Below, piece by piece: positions 9,616 through 18,036 of a stretch of DNA of 64,000 nucleotides; the first letter of the stretch is position 1; each line of letters starts with the position of its first letter. The notes under the pieces are model-generated. The model did not search any database and was not told the origin of the DNA. It worked only from the letters and a program-made list of their open reading frames with translations. Source of the stretch: Rhodobacterales bacterium (GTDB lineage: Bacteria > Pseudomonadota > Alphaproteobacteria > Rhodobacterales > Rhodobacteraceae); assembly GCA_025362795.1 (NCBI GenBank), contig JANYFE010000078.1, forward strand, positions 40,525 through 104,524. Reading direction: 5' to 3'. The position numbers were made by a program, and so were the translations under genes.

Positions 9616-10626
9616 ATGACTGTAAAGCGATTGCCGATGCCGCCCTCCCCCCCCCGCAAGCTGGTTGTCTCCATCATCAACTTCCGGACCGGACCGCTTA
9701 CCCTGAACTGCGTCCGGTCAGTTCTGGCCGATCTTGACGGGACCGGAGCTGACCGGATTGATGCCGAGATTATCGTGGTCGACAACCGCTCTGGCGATGG
9801 TTCCGACGCGCTGATTGCCGACTGGATTGCCGCGCAGCCGCAACCGGTTCCGGTCCGCCTGATCCGGTCTGCGACCAATGCGGGGTTTTCAGGCGGCCAC
9901 AATCAGGCCATCGCGGCGCAAGCGGCCGAATTCTACCTTGTCCTGAATTCGGATGCGCTGCTCAGGCCCGGCTTTCTGTCCAGCATACTGGCGGCGGCGC
10001 AGATGCAACCCGCAGCTGGCCTGCTGGCGCCCCGCATCGAATACGAAGACGGCCGGCAGCAAACCAGCTGCTTCCGCTTTCCCGGCCCGTTCAGCGAACT
10101 GGTCCGCGGTGCCAACAGTGGTCCGGTCACGCGGTTTTTCGCCCGCCATGTCGTGGCGCTGGACATGCCACCAGAAAACCAAAAGATCGAGTGGGCCAGC
10201 TTTGCCTGCATCCTGTTGCGCCGTAGCATGATCGACGCCATCGGCCTGATGGATGAAGGCTATTTCCTGTATTTCGAGGATACCGAATACTGCCTCCGGG
10301 CTCGCAAGGCTGGCTGGCGGATCACTTATGTGCCGGACGCCCGCGCCGTGCATTTTCGCGGTGGCAGTGGCCCGGTCAAGGCGCTGTCCGCCGCCCGCAA
10401 AGGCCTGCCCGCCTATTTTTACGCCTCGCGGTCGCGGTTTCTGTGTCAGGCGCACGGTCGGGCGGGCCTGCTTGCGGCCAATCTGCTGTGGTGTCTTGGC
10501 CGCGTCATCGCCCATCTGCGCCGGCTGGTCGGAAAACCGGTCTTTCCATCCAACCAGAACGAGATGCGGGATATCTGGATAAACGCTTTCGCACCGCTTG
10601 GCACGTCCTCTGGCAAGGCGGATTAG
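9616..10626 (+). CDS. Glycosyltransferase family 2 (rhamnosyltransferase-like)
   Basis: The 336-residue GT-A protein has VSIINFRTG near its start, VVDNRSGDGS in the nucleotide-binding region, LNSDA as the metal-binding DXD-like motif, and FLYFEDTEYCLRARKAGW as the catalytic segment typical of the WbbL/rhamnosyltransferase group. The ATG at 9616 follows GGTGAG. It faces the polymerase-like gene across a 185 bp divergent intergenic region and is followed after 3 bp by a sulfotransferase and then another glycosyltransferase, so these three probably form one operon. The sugar donor is not determined. Confidence 0.85.
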   Translation: MTVKRLPMPPSPPRKLVVSIINFRTGPLTLNCVRSVLADLDGTGADRIDAEIIVVDNRSGDGSDALIADWIAAQPQPVPVRLIRSATNAGFSGGHNQAIAAQAAEFYLVLNSDALLRPGFLSSILAAAQMQPAAGLLAPRIEYEDGRQQTSCFRFPGPFSELVRGANSGPVTRFFARHVVALDMPPENQKIEWASFACILLRRSMIDAIGLMDEGYFLYFEDTEYCLRARKAGWRITYVPDARAVHFRGGSGPVKALSAARKGLPAYFYASRSRFLCQAHGRAGLLAANLLWCLGRVIAHLRRLVGKPVFPSNQNEMRDIWINAFAPLGTSSGKAD

Positions 10627-10629
10627 GCA

Positions 10630-11475
10630 ATGTCCCTGCCGGATTTCCTGATCATCGGCGCCATGAAATGCGGCACTACCACGCTTCAGGCGCAACTTGC
10701 GGCACAGCCCGGCATCTTCATGACCACGCCGAAAGAGCCGAATTTCTTTTCCGATGACGATGTCTTTGCGCGGGGCATGGCGTGGTATCAGGCGCTGTTC
10801 GCTGCGGCTGCCCAGAACGATCTGAAAGGCGAGGCCAGCACGCATTACACCAAACTGCCGACCCACCCCGAAACGCTGCCCCGCCTGCTGGCTGCGGTTC
10901 CGGCACCCAAACTGATCTACCTGATCCGCAATCCGGTCGAACGCGCGGTGTCGCATTACATCCACGAATGGTCACAGGGCAAGATGGCCGACGACATCGA
11001 CGCCGCCTTCCACCAGCACCCCGAATTGATCGACTATGGCTGTTACGGCAAACAACTGGCCCCCTATGTGCGTGCCTATGGCCGCGAACGGATCCTGCTC
11101 TCCAGTCTGGAAACTCTGCAAAGCACGCCGCAAATGCTGCTGGATCAGGTCGGTACCTTTCTGGGGCACCCCGGTGCGCTGGTCTGGCACGCCGAAATGG
11201 CACAGGAAAACGTCTCCAAACTGCGGACGCGGCGATTTCCGTTGCAGGCGCTGTTGGTCGACAACCCGCTGGCCACCGCCCTGCGCCGCAACCTTGTCCC
11301 CAAATCCATCCGCACCCGCATTCGGCAAACCCGGCAGATGACCGAACGCCCGACCCTGACGCCGGCCCTGCGCACCAGACTGGAGTCGGTTTTTGCGCAG
11401 GACCATGCGCAGCTTTGCGCCCTGTTCCCCGACTGCGCCGCGATCCGGGCCAGCTATCCGTTCGTGCCGGCATGA
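10630..11475 (+). CDS. Sulfotransferase domain protein (fifth; heparan sulfotransferase-like)
   Basis: This is the clearest sulfotransferase of the window, 281 residues long. IIGAMKCGTTTL at residues 8-19 is the phosphosulfate loop, KEPNFF at 35-40 and GEASTHY at 67-73 are conserved in the heparan N-deacetylase/sulfotransferase-like group, and LIRNPVERAVSHY at 98-110 holds the Arg and Ser that bind the 3'-phosphate of PAPS. It starts 3 bp after one glycosyltransferase and overlaps the next by 4 bp (ATGA), which ties sulfation to sugar assembly. Sulfation of a polysaccharide residue is the natural inference. Confidence 0.88.
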   Translation: MSLPDFLIIGAMKCGTTTLQAQLAAQPGIFMTTPKEPNFFSDDDVFARGMAWYQALFAAAAQNDLKGEASTHYTKLPTHPETLPRLLAAVPAPKLIYLIRNPVERAVSHYIHEWSQGKMADDIDAAFHQHPELIDYGCYGKQLAPYVRAYGRERILLSSLETLQSTPQMLLDQVGTFLGHPGALVWHAEMAQENVSKLRTRRFPLQALLVDNPLATALRRNLVPKSIRTRIRQTRQMTERPTLTPALRTRLESVFAQDHAQLCALFPDCAAIRASYPFVPA

Positions 11476-12455
11476 ACGACCGGCCACCCGCCAGCCGCAT
11501 CGCCGCCGTCCTCATCGGTCGCAACGAAGGGGCGCGGCTGATCCGCTGTCTGGCTTCGGTTCAGGGCACGGCGAGCCGGATGATTTACGTCGATTCCGGC
11601 TCTAGCGATGGCAGCGTCGCCGCGGCCAAGGGTGCGGGGGCAGAGGTCGTCACGCTGGACCTGACCCAGCCCTTCACCGCCGCCCGGGCGCGCAATGCCG
11701 GGCTGGCACAGCTGATGCGCGGCGATGTCCCCGATTACATCCAGTTCGTCGATGGCGATTGCGAAGTGCAGCCCGGCTGGATTGCTGTGGCGCACGGCTT
11801 TTTGCAGGCCACACCCCGCGCCGCCGTAGCCTGTGGCAGGCGGCGCGAACGCTTTCCGGACGCTTCGGTCTACAACCGCCTGTGTGACCGCGAATGGGAT
11901 ACGCCGATTGGCCAGACCCGATCCTGTGGTGGCGATGCGCTGATCCGTCTGGCCGCTCTGGCAGACGTTGGTGGCTACAACCCCAACCTCATCGCCGGTG
12001 AAGAGCCTGAACTCTGCGTCCGTCTGCGCGGCAAGGGCTGGCAGGTTTGGCGGCTAGACCATGAAATGACCCTGCACGACGCGGCGATGACCCGGTTTGG
12101 GCAATGGTGGAACCGCAGCCGCCGCGCCGGTCATGCCTATGCCGAAGGGGCCGCCCTGCACGGTGCCGCGCCCGAAAGGCTTGGTGTGTCCGGCCTGCGC
12201 CGCGCCCTGGCCTGGGGTCTGGCTCTGCCTCTGATCGCCGTGGCGGGATCTCTGGCAAGCCCGTGGACCCTGATACTTTTTATCGCCTGGCCCGCCCAGA
12301 TCCTGCGCCTCGCCACGCGGGAAGGTTTCGACCGCGCCGGTTGGCAGCGCGCCTTCTTCCTCGTCTTGGGCAAGATCCCTGAATCATTCGGGGCTTTGGA
12401 ATACTGGCTGCGCCGCCTCGTCACCCGCCCTGCCGGACTGATCGAATACAAATAG
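11472..12455 (+). CDS. Glycosyltransferase family 2 protein
   Basis: 327 residues starting at the ATG that overlaps the preceding stop. AAVLIGRNEGARL at the start, YVDSGSSDGS, and FVDGDCEVQPGW (the DXD-type metal site) define a GT-A family 2 enzyme; GYNPNLIAGEEPELCVRLR corresponds to the catalytic region. Two hydrophobic segments near residues 245-290 suggest that the C-terminus is anchored in the inner membrane. It is the last gene of the glycosyltransferase-sulfotransferase-glycosyltransferase operon and converges on manC with 22 bp between stops. Donor and linkage are unknown. Confidence 0.85.
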   Translation: MNDRPPASRIAAVLIGRNEGARLIRCLASVQGTASRMIYVDSGSSDGSVAAAKGAGAEVVTLDLTQPFTAARARNAGLAQLMRGDVPDYIQFVDGDCEVQPGWIAVAHGFLQATPRAAVACGRRRERFPDASVYNRLCDREWDTPIGQTRSCGGDALIRLAALADVGGYNPNLIAGEEPELCVRLRGKGWQVWRLDHEMTLHDAAMTRFGQWWNRSRRAGHAYAEGAALHGAAPERLGVSGLRRALAWGLALPLIAVAGSLASPWTLILFIAWPAQILRLATREGFDRAGWQRAFFLVLGKIPESFGALEYWLRRLVTRPAGLIEYK

Positions 12456-12477
12456 CGCCGCAGTTTGCCGAAACCGC

Positions 12478-13914
12478 CTACCCCTTCGCACCCTGACCGC
12501 GGGAATAAACGTCATCATAGCGGATGATGTCATCCTCCCCCAGATAGGTGCCGGTCTGCACCTCGATCAAAACCATTGGCACTTTGCCGGGGTTTTCCAG
12601 CCGGTGAACAGAGCCCAGCGGGATATAGACCGATTGATTCTCGGACAGCAGCTTGACCTCTGCATCTACCGTGGTCCGCGCGGTGCCTGACACCACGATC
12701 CAATGCTCCGACCGGTGAAAATGGCTTTGCAGGCTCAGCGAGGCACCGGGATGCACGACGATGCGTTTGACCTGAAACCGGTCCGACATTGCCAATGTCT
12801 CGAACCAGCCCCAGGGCCGATGGTCGCGCGCAAAGGCTTCGGCCTGTTTGGCCCCCTTGGCCTTCAACAGCGCCACCGCCTGTTTGACCTCTTGCGCCCG
12901 CGACCGGTCGGCGACCAGCACGGCATCGGGCATGGCAATCACAACGATGTTGGTCAACCCGATCCCGACCAGTTCCATCCCGTCCGATTCGGACCGCAAC
13001 AGACTGTCGCGGCAATCCAGCGCCGAAACCTGGCCCCGCGTCACCTCGCCCCCGGCGTCCGGCCCGCTTTCACGCCAGACCGAATCCCAGTCGCCCAGAT
13101 CCGACCACCCGCCCGCAAACGGCACGACGGCAAGGTTTTCCGCCCGCTCCATAATGGCATAGTCGATCGAGATATCTTTGACCTTTTCCCAGGGCTTCGC
13201 CGCCAGCCGCAGAAATGCCAGATCGGCCGCCGCACCTGCCACGGCCTCCGTGACCGGGGCCAGCAACGCCGGGGCATGGGCCGCGAATGCCGCAAGGATG
13301 CTTTTGGCCGAAAACAGAAAAATCCCCGCGTTCCACAGGAAGGTGCCGGCGGCCAGCATCTCCGCCGCCCGCGTCGCATTGGGTTTTTCGACAAACCGGG
13401 TCAGCGGCAGCACCCGCGGCGAAAAATCACCCGGATCGCCGCCAACCTCGACCCAGCCATAACCGGTTTCGGGCCGGGTCGGGCGAATGCCAAATGTGAC
13501 GATTTTTCCTTCACGCGCGGCCGATGCCGCAGCGGCAACTGCGGCGTGAAAGGCGGCAACATCCGAAACCACATGGTCCGACGGCGCAATCAGCACCAGC
13601 GCATCGGGATCCTTGGCCGCGACATGCAGCGTTGCCGCCAAAATCGCCGGGGCGGTATTTCTGGGAGAAGGTTCAATCAGGATCGCCGCAGCGCTCTGCT
13701 CTATCTGAGCCAGCTGTTCGGTGACGATAAACCGATAATCCGAACTCGTCACCACCACAGGTGCCGCAAATTCAGCGCCCGACAACCGCCGTGCTGCCGC
13801 CTGAAACAGGCTTTCATCATCGGTCAGTTTGGCGAATTGTTTGGGATAGCTTTTGCGCGAAAGCGGCCAAAGCCTGGTGCCAGAACCACCACAAAGAAGG
13901 ATCGGAGTAATCAC
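12478..13914 (-). CDS. manC: Mannose-1-phosphate guanylyltransferase / mannose-6-phosphate isomerase
   Basis: The 478-residue bifunctional enzyme makes GDP-mannose from mannose-1-phosphate and may isomerise fructose-6-phosphate to mannose-6-phosphate. LLCGGSGTRLWPLSR at residues 6-20 is the nucleotidyltransferase signature, and the C-terminal cupin part contains RPWGWFETL and QSHFHRSEHWIVV, the metal-binding isomerase region (commonly HHHR; here HFHR). Together with the phosphomannomutase at 29933-31294 it supplies GDP-mannose or derivatives to the polysaccharide cluster. The name manC is used; cpsB, algA and xanB name the same family. Confidence 0.93.
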   Translation of the reverse strand: MITPILLCGGSGTRLWPLSRKSYPKQFAKLTDDESLFQAAARRLSGAEFAAPVVVTSSDYRFIVTEQLAQIEQSAAAILIEPSPRNTAPAILAATLHVAAKDPDALVLIAPSDHVVSDVAAFHAAVAAAASAAREGKIVTFGIRPTRPETGYGWVEVGGDPGDFSPRVLPLTRFVEKPNATRAAEMLAAGTFLWNAGIFLFSAKSILAAFAAHAPALLAPVTEAVAGAAADLAFLRLAAKPWEKVKDISIDYAIMERAENLAVVPFAGGWSDLGDWDSVWRESGPDAGGEVTRGQVSALDCRDSLLRSESDGMELVGIGLTNIVVIAMPDAVLVADRSRAQEVKQAVALLKAKGAKQAEAFARDHRPWGWFETLAMSDRFQVKRIVVHPGASLSLQSHFHRSEHWIVVSGTARTTVDAEVKLLSENQSVYIPLGSVHRLENPGKVPMVLIEVQTGTYLGEDDIIRYDDVYSRGQGAKG

Positions 13915-14017
13915 GTGTCAAGTTCCACAATTGCTGCCTAACGTTGCAAACGTGGCCTATCCGGCGCAACGGCGCAACAACATTGGCGGCCCCTGTGCTG
14001 CAAACCCCGCGTCGGCG

Positions 14018-14227
14018 TTACCCGTGAACCGCATCCGTAAGAGCGTCAGGCGTGCTGGAGTTGCCCCAGTGCCAGAGGGTCGTGGCCAGAATGGCAAGCA
14101 TCATGCCCCCAAACCCGAATCCCATGTATCCCAGTAACGCAAGCCCGATACCTAAGCCGCTTACAAGGGCGATAAGCGCTGCGCTTACCCCAGATATCAT
14201 GCCGCATATCACAAGACCAAATGCCAC
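14018..14227 (-). CDS. Small conserved-looking membrane protein, 69 residues
   Basis: The GTG at 14227 is preceded by a near-perfect AGGAGG five bases away, which fixes the start and makes this a convincing small gene. The product is almost entirely hydrophobic with two glycine-rich segments (about residues 5-28 and 30-52) and a short polar tail. It sits alone between manC and the VPxPA-CTERM gene. I do not recognise a family. A role with the surface polysaccharide is possible only by position. Confidence 0.6.
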   Translation of the reverse strand: MAFGLVICGMISGVSAALIALVSGLGIGLALLGYMGFGFGGMMLAILATTLWHWGNSSTPDALTDAVHG

Positions 14228-14523
14228 AGCCACCTCCTCTGCATGGCTGTCAGGGCCCGTCGAAACCGGCCCCACAGCTGTCGCAGGTGTTACGATGTTC
14301 TCATTCTGTCGCCAAACCGTTCATGATTTCATAACAGTGCAGAAATGCGGCAGAAATTGGCCTCGAACGGCAAGTTTTTAGGGCAGAATGCGGAAACGTT
14401 GCCGCAATGAATCCAAGAAATCGATTGTTTCCAATTCTCTTATTGTTCGTGCGGATCTGGGCTGGTATCAGAATGTCGGCAAAGCTGTCGTTCCGGCCGC
14501 TGTTAATCTGTGAAAGTGTGTCG
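14228..14523. promoter_or_regulatory. Divergent intergenic region before the CTERM gene
   Basis: This 296 bp stretch separates the small membrane protein (minus) from the VPxPA-CTERM gene (plus). It is clearly more AT-rich than its surroundings, especially 14330-14480, and so probably carries both promoters. I see no strong repeat or operator. An in-frame upstream extension of the CTERM gene runs through part of it from 14407 but lacks a ribosome-binding site. Confidence 0.35.
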
Positions 14524-15120
14524 ATGATGTTGATCTGGGCAAAACGTTTGGCGGTTGTTGCGTCTGTGGCGCTGGCAGGCGTGTCGGCACAAGCCGCCAC
14601 GATCACTTTTGATCTGACAGGCCGCACCAGCCTTGGCAGTTCGATGGCATTCCATCAGGACGGGCTTGGCCTGGTCGTTTCCTCTGCCCATGTAGCGCCG
14701 TCCGGTGCCCTGATCCAAAGCGGTCTGGTATCGGAAAGCGGCAGCGGACTTGGCATGTTGGCAAACCGCAAGGATGACACCGCCAAGCTGGATGGCAAAG
14801 GCCAGAAAGAAGTGCTGGAGTTTCTGTTCAGCTCTGACGTCACGATCAAATCCATCACCTTCGCCCTGATCAAGGTCGGCAGCAAGGCGACGGGCTACAT
14901 GGATGGCATGCTGCTTGGGTTTGCCTCGGTATCGCCGAACATCGATGTCAGCGCGTTGGGTCTGCATTCCGACTATTTCGGGATCGGCGCCAAGGGTAAG
15001 GACTCGGCCTTCCGCATTTCCAGCATCACGGTCAGCACCGTTCCGGTTCCGGCGGCGGGTCTGCTGCTGTTGTCCGGGTTGGCCGGGCTTTCGGTGTTCC
15101 GCCGCAAACGCCGCGCCTGA
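14524..15120 (+). CDS. VPxPA-CTERM sorting-domain surface protein
   Basis: From the ATG at 14524 the product has 198 residues with a classical signal peptide (KR, hydrophobic core, AQAA cleavage site). The C-terminus has the tripartite exosortase sorting signal: VPVPA, then a hydrophobic leucine/glycine-rich helix, then RRKRR at the end. Proteins of this class are secreted, held by the tail, and processed by an exosortase of the XrtD kind. The middle part looks like a small beta-rich domain of unknown role. A second ATG at 14527 is equivalent. No exosortase lies in the window. Confidence 0.8.
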   Translation: MMLIWAKRLAVVASVALAGVSAQAATITFDLTGRTSLGSSMAFHQDGLGLVVSSAHVAPSGALIQSGLVSESGSGLGMLANRKDDTAKLDGKGQKEVLEFLFSSDVTIKSITFALIKVGSKATGYMDGMLLGFASVSPNIDVSALGLHSDYFGIGAKGKDSAFRISSITVSTVPVPAAGLLLLSGLAGLSVFRRKRRA

Positions 15121-15145
15121 CACTACGCCCAGCGCAGTTTACAAG

Positions 15146-15170
15146 GCCCCGGTCCACGCCGGGGCTTTTT
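15146..15170. terminator. Rho-independent terminator after the CTERM gene
   Basis: A perfect 7 bp stem (GCCCCGG at 15146-15152, CCGGGGC at 15159-15165) with a 6-base loop is followed by five T on the plus strand. It lies 26 bp after the CTERM stop and 21 bp before the end of the convergent outer membrane factor gene, so it may act in both directions. Confidence 0.85.
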
Positions 15171-15190
15171 GCTGCGCAAATCCGTTTGGC

Positions 15191-16558
15191 TCAGAGTTGA
15201 CCCGCAACCGGCGCAGCGCCCAAACCCAGTGCGATGTACAGCGCCAGCGTGTCACTGGCATAGTCGCGCTGGGTTTGGGCCAGATAGGTCCGCGCCTGCG
15301 ACACGGCGCGTTCCCGGTCCAGCAGGTCCAGCGCCGTCACATCACCGTTGCCGACCATCATCTTGCGTGACAGATCCAGCGCCTCTTGGTTCAACCTGAC
15401 CACCCGCCCGGCCCGAGCCGCCGCCAGTCTGTCGCCCGAAACCGCCACCAGCGCCGATTCCACGCCTTCGACCGCCGACAGAACCGCAAGCCGCCAGCTG
15501 TAATAGGCCTGCTCGGCCCGGGCCTGTGCCGCGCCGACCTCTGCCTTCAACCGTGGCCGCCCCAGTATCGGCAGCGACAACCCCAAGGTCATGGTCTGCG
15601 TTGACCCAAGATTGGCATCAAGCGGGGCCGAGATCTGGCCGCGCAGGCTCAGACTGGGGTAAAGCGCGGCAGCGGCCTGCCCCATATCCTGCACGGCGGC
15701 GGCGTAAAGCTGCTCCGCCTCGCGGATATCGGGACGGCGGCGCACCAGATCGGCCGGGATACCAATACCGTTCGGGCGGTCCAGCATCGGCTGCCTGCCG
15801 TTATAGGACAGGTCAATCCCCAATGCTCCGGCGGGCACCCCCAGCAGCGTCGCGATCTTGTTGGCCTGCCGCGCAATGTTGGCATTCATTTGCGGAATGC
15901 GTGCCTCAGTCTCTGCCACCAGCGCCTCGGCGCTCAGGATATCCAGCCGGGTTGCCGCACCCAGTTTGATTTGCGCGGCAAGACTGGCCTCGGTTTTCCG
16001 CCGCGACGCCAGATCAAGCTGCTGCTGACCAAGCTGCGCCTGATAGAACCGCAAGTCGACATAGGCCTGCGTCAGATTGCCAAGCAGCGTCAGGCGGGCG
16101 TTCTGTTCGCCAAATTTCACGGCATCCAGCCGCGCCGCAGCGGCGCCCGCCACATGGCGCTGCCTGCCGCCAAACGGCGACACGCTGACCGACAAGGCCG
16201 CCGCCCCGGTGTCGCTGTAGGTGCTGTGGTCGGCGGTCAGGTTCAACTCGTCCGACAGCGGATTGCCTGCCGCCTTTGAATTGGCCTCTGCCTCGCGCAG
16301 CCGGGCTTCGGCTATCTTGATCGACACGTTTTGCGCCAGCCCCTGCGCGACCAACTGGTCCAGCACCGGGTCATGGAAGCCATGCCACCATTGCGTCTCG
16401 GCTGCGGTCAGCATCGGCACCGGGGCCAGCCTGGAATAATGCCCCGGCAGGTCCATCCGCGCCTCGGGCATCGGCGTATTTGGGCCACAGCCCGCCAGCA
16501 CCAAAGCGCCCGCAGGAAGAAACTGCGCAAGATTGCGCATCAAATAATGCAAGTGCAT
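15191..16558 (-). CDS. Outer membrane efflux/secretion factor (TolC/NodT type) lipoprotein
   Basis: 455 residues. The N-terminal signal ends in a lipobox (LAGC, Cys24), as in the NodT/OprM branch of outer membrane factors. Two OEP-type halves with long amphipathic helices follow: the LREAEANSKAAGNP region and the repeat around residues 270-400 with RRRPDIREAEQ, a well-known NodT signature. It forms the trimeric outer membrane channel of efflux or type I secretion machines. HlyD-type adaptor and ABC genes are directly upstream on the same strand, so the three probably form one secretion system, possibly for the RTX protein at 5756-7786. Confidence 0.85.
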   Translation of the reverse strand: MHLHYLMRNLAQFLPAGALVLAGCGPNTPMPEARMDLPGHYSRLAPVPMLTAAETQWWHGFHDPVLDQLVAQGLAQNVSIKIAEARLREAEANSKAAGNPLSDELNLTADHSTYSDTGAAALSVSVSPFGGRQRHVAGAAAARLDAVKFGEQNARLTLLGNLTQAYVDLRFYQAQLGQQQLDLASRRKTEASLAAQIKLGAATRLDILSAEALVAETEARIPQMNANIARQANKIATLLGVPAGALGIDLSYNGRQPMLDRPNGIGIPADLVRRRPDIREAEQLYAAAVQDMGQAAAALYPSLSLRGQISAPLDANLGSTQTMTLGLSLPILGRPRLKAEVGAAQARAEQAYYSWRLAVLSAVEGVESALVAVSGDRLAAARAGRVVRLNQEALDLSRKMMVGNGDVTALDLLDRERAVSQARTYLAQTQRDYASDTLALYIALGLGAAPVAGQL

Positions 16559-16719
16559 CTGCCCTGCCTCTGCCTCTGCCTCGTCCGAACGCGGATACGG
16601 GATCTTTTCGATCCTCTTCGCTTCGGACGCTTATCGATAGCACGGTCCCTTCGCCCGCACCATCTGACCCTGTTCAAACCCTGCTTTTCGGGTCGGCGGT
16701 GTCACTCTTGGGGCACGGC

Positions 16720-18036
16720 TTACTGTTCGCGGAACGCCTTGTCGAAATAGACGAGGAACGGGTGCAGCAGATAATCAAGCGGGCTGCGGGTGCCGGTGGT
16801 GATGAAAGCCTCGACCGGCATGCCGGGGACCAGAACCTTGTCGCCCAGCAATCCGATCTGGGACTTGTCCGGAATGATCGTCACGGCATAGTAATTCTGC
16901 CGCGTCGTCTCATCCGCCAGAACATCGGCCGAGATTTTCACCAGCCTGCCACCGATCGGCGGGGTTTCGCGCTGATCAAAAGACGTGAAATGCAGCGACA
17001 CCGGTTGGTTCAAGTGAATTTCGTCGATATGCGTGGCATCGACCTTGACCGCGACTACCAGCGGCTGATCTTGCGGAATGATGTACATCAGCGGCTCGGC
17101 CCGCTGCACCACCGACTGCACCGCAAAGAATTTTGATCCGTAGACGATCCCAGAAACCGGGGCCCTGATGTCCAGCCGCGTCAGTATATCGCGCAGCGCC
17201 AAACCCTGTTCTGCAAGGTCATAGGATTTGCCCTGAATGTCGCGCAATTGGGTCACGGCCTCTTCCCGCCGCTTGGTCTGCAATTGCAAGATCGCAATCG
17301 CATTGGCGGAAATCTGGCCCTTCAGATCGGCGATCTGGGCATTCAGCTGACCCACCTGCCCTTGCGCGGTTGCCAGTTCCCGTTCGGTATCCATCGCGCG
17401 GGACGACTGGGTAAGCCCCTGGCTCAAAAGCTCTTTCTGGTCGGACAATGCCAGGGTCAAAAGCTCTGACTGACGGTTGACCGCCGTCAGTTGTGCGGCC
17501 ACTCCGGCGATCCGGTTCTGGATCTGTTCGCTCTGTTCTTTCAGCAGTCCGGTCTCTTGCGACAGCGAATCCAGGCGGGCGCGGAACAGACTGCGCTCTG
17601 ACGCCAGCCGGGATTCGAAATCCGGCCCGGTGAAATCCGCGCCAGAGAATGTCGCCGACGGCACGACATCCGGCCTGTTGTCGCGCTCTGCCTCCAGCCG
17701 TGCCTGCCGCGCGGCAAGATCGCGCAACTGACCTTCGACAATCGCCAGTTCCGATTGGGTCCGGTTGCCATCCAGCCTGACCAGCACGTCACCGGCCTTT
17801 ACCCGGTCGCCATCCCGGGCCAGAATTTCACCCACCACACCGCCATCGGGATGCTGCACGACCTGACGGTTTGATTCGACCTGAATGACCCCGGGCGCCA
17901 CCACGGCCCCGGCAATCTGCGTGTCCGCCGACCAGAAACCAAAGCCGCCGATCAGCAGCAGGATGGCGACAAAGCCCACCGTCAGTGGCACCGGCGCGGG
18001 CCAGGTCTTGCCGGTTTGCGGGGTGGGTCTGGTCAT
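16720..18036 (-). CDS. HlyD family type I secretion periplasmic adaptor
   Basis: 438 residues: a short cytoplasmic start, one transmembrane helix (about residues 18-36), a lipoyl-like half (HPDGGVVGEILARDGDRV), a long coiled-coil hairpin (about 85-270) and the second half with beta-barrel. It links the inner membrane ABC protein to the outer membrane channel. Its start overlaps the stop of the ABC gene by 4 bp, showing translational coupling. The gap to the outer membrane factor gene is 161 bp. The family is clear; the cargo is not. Confidence 0.93.
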   Translation of the reverse strand: MTRPTPQTGKTWPAPVPLTVGFVAILLLIGGFGFWSADTQIAGAVVAPGVIQVESNRQVVQHPDGGVVGEILARDGDRVKAGDVLVRLDGNRTQSELAIVEGQLRDLAARQARLEAERDNRPDVVPSATFSGADFTGPDFESRLASERSLFRARLDSLSQETGLLKEQSEQIQNRIAGVAAQLTAVNRQSELLTLALSDQKELLSQGLTQSSRAMDTERELATAQGQVGQLNAQIADLKGQISANAIAILQLQTKRREEAVTQLRDIQGKSYDLAEQGLALRDILTRLDIRAPVSGIVYGSKFFAVQSVVQRAEPLMYIIPQDQPLVVAVKVDATHIDEIHLNQPVSLHFTSFDQRETPPIGGRLVKISADVLADETTRQNYYAVTIIPDKSQIGLLGDKVLVPGMPVEAFITTGTRSPLDYLLHPFLVYFDKAFREQ

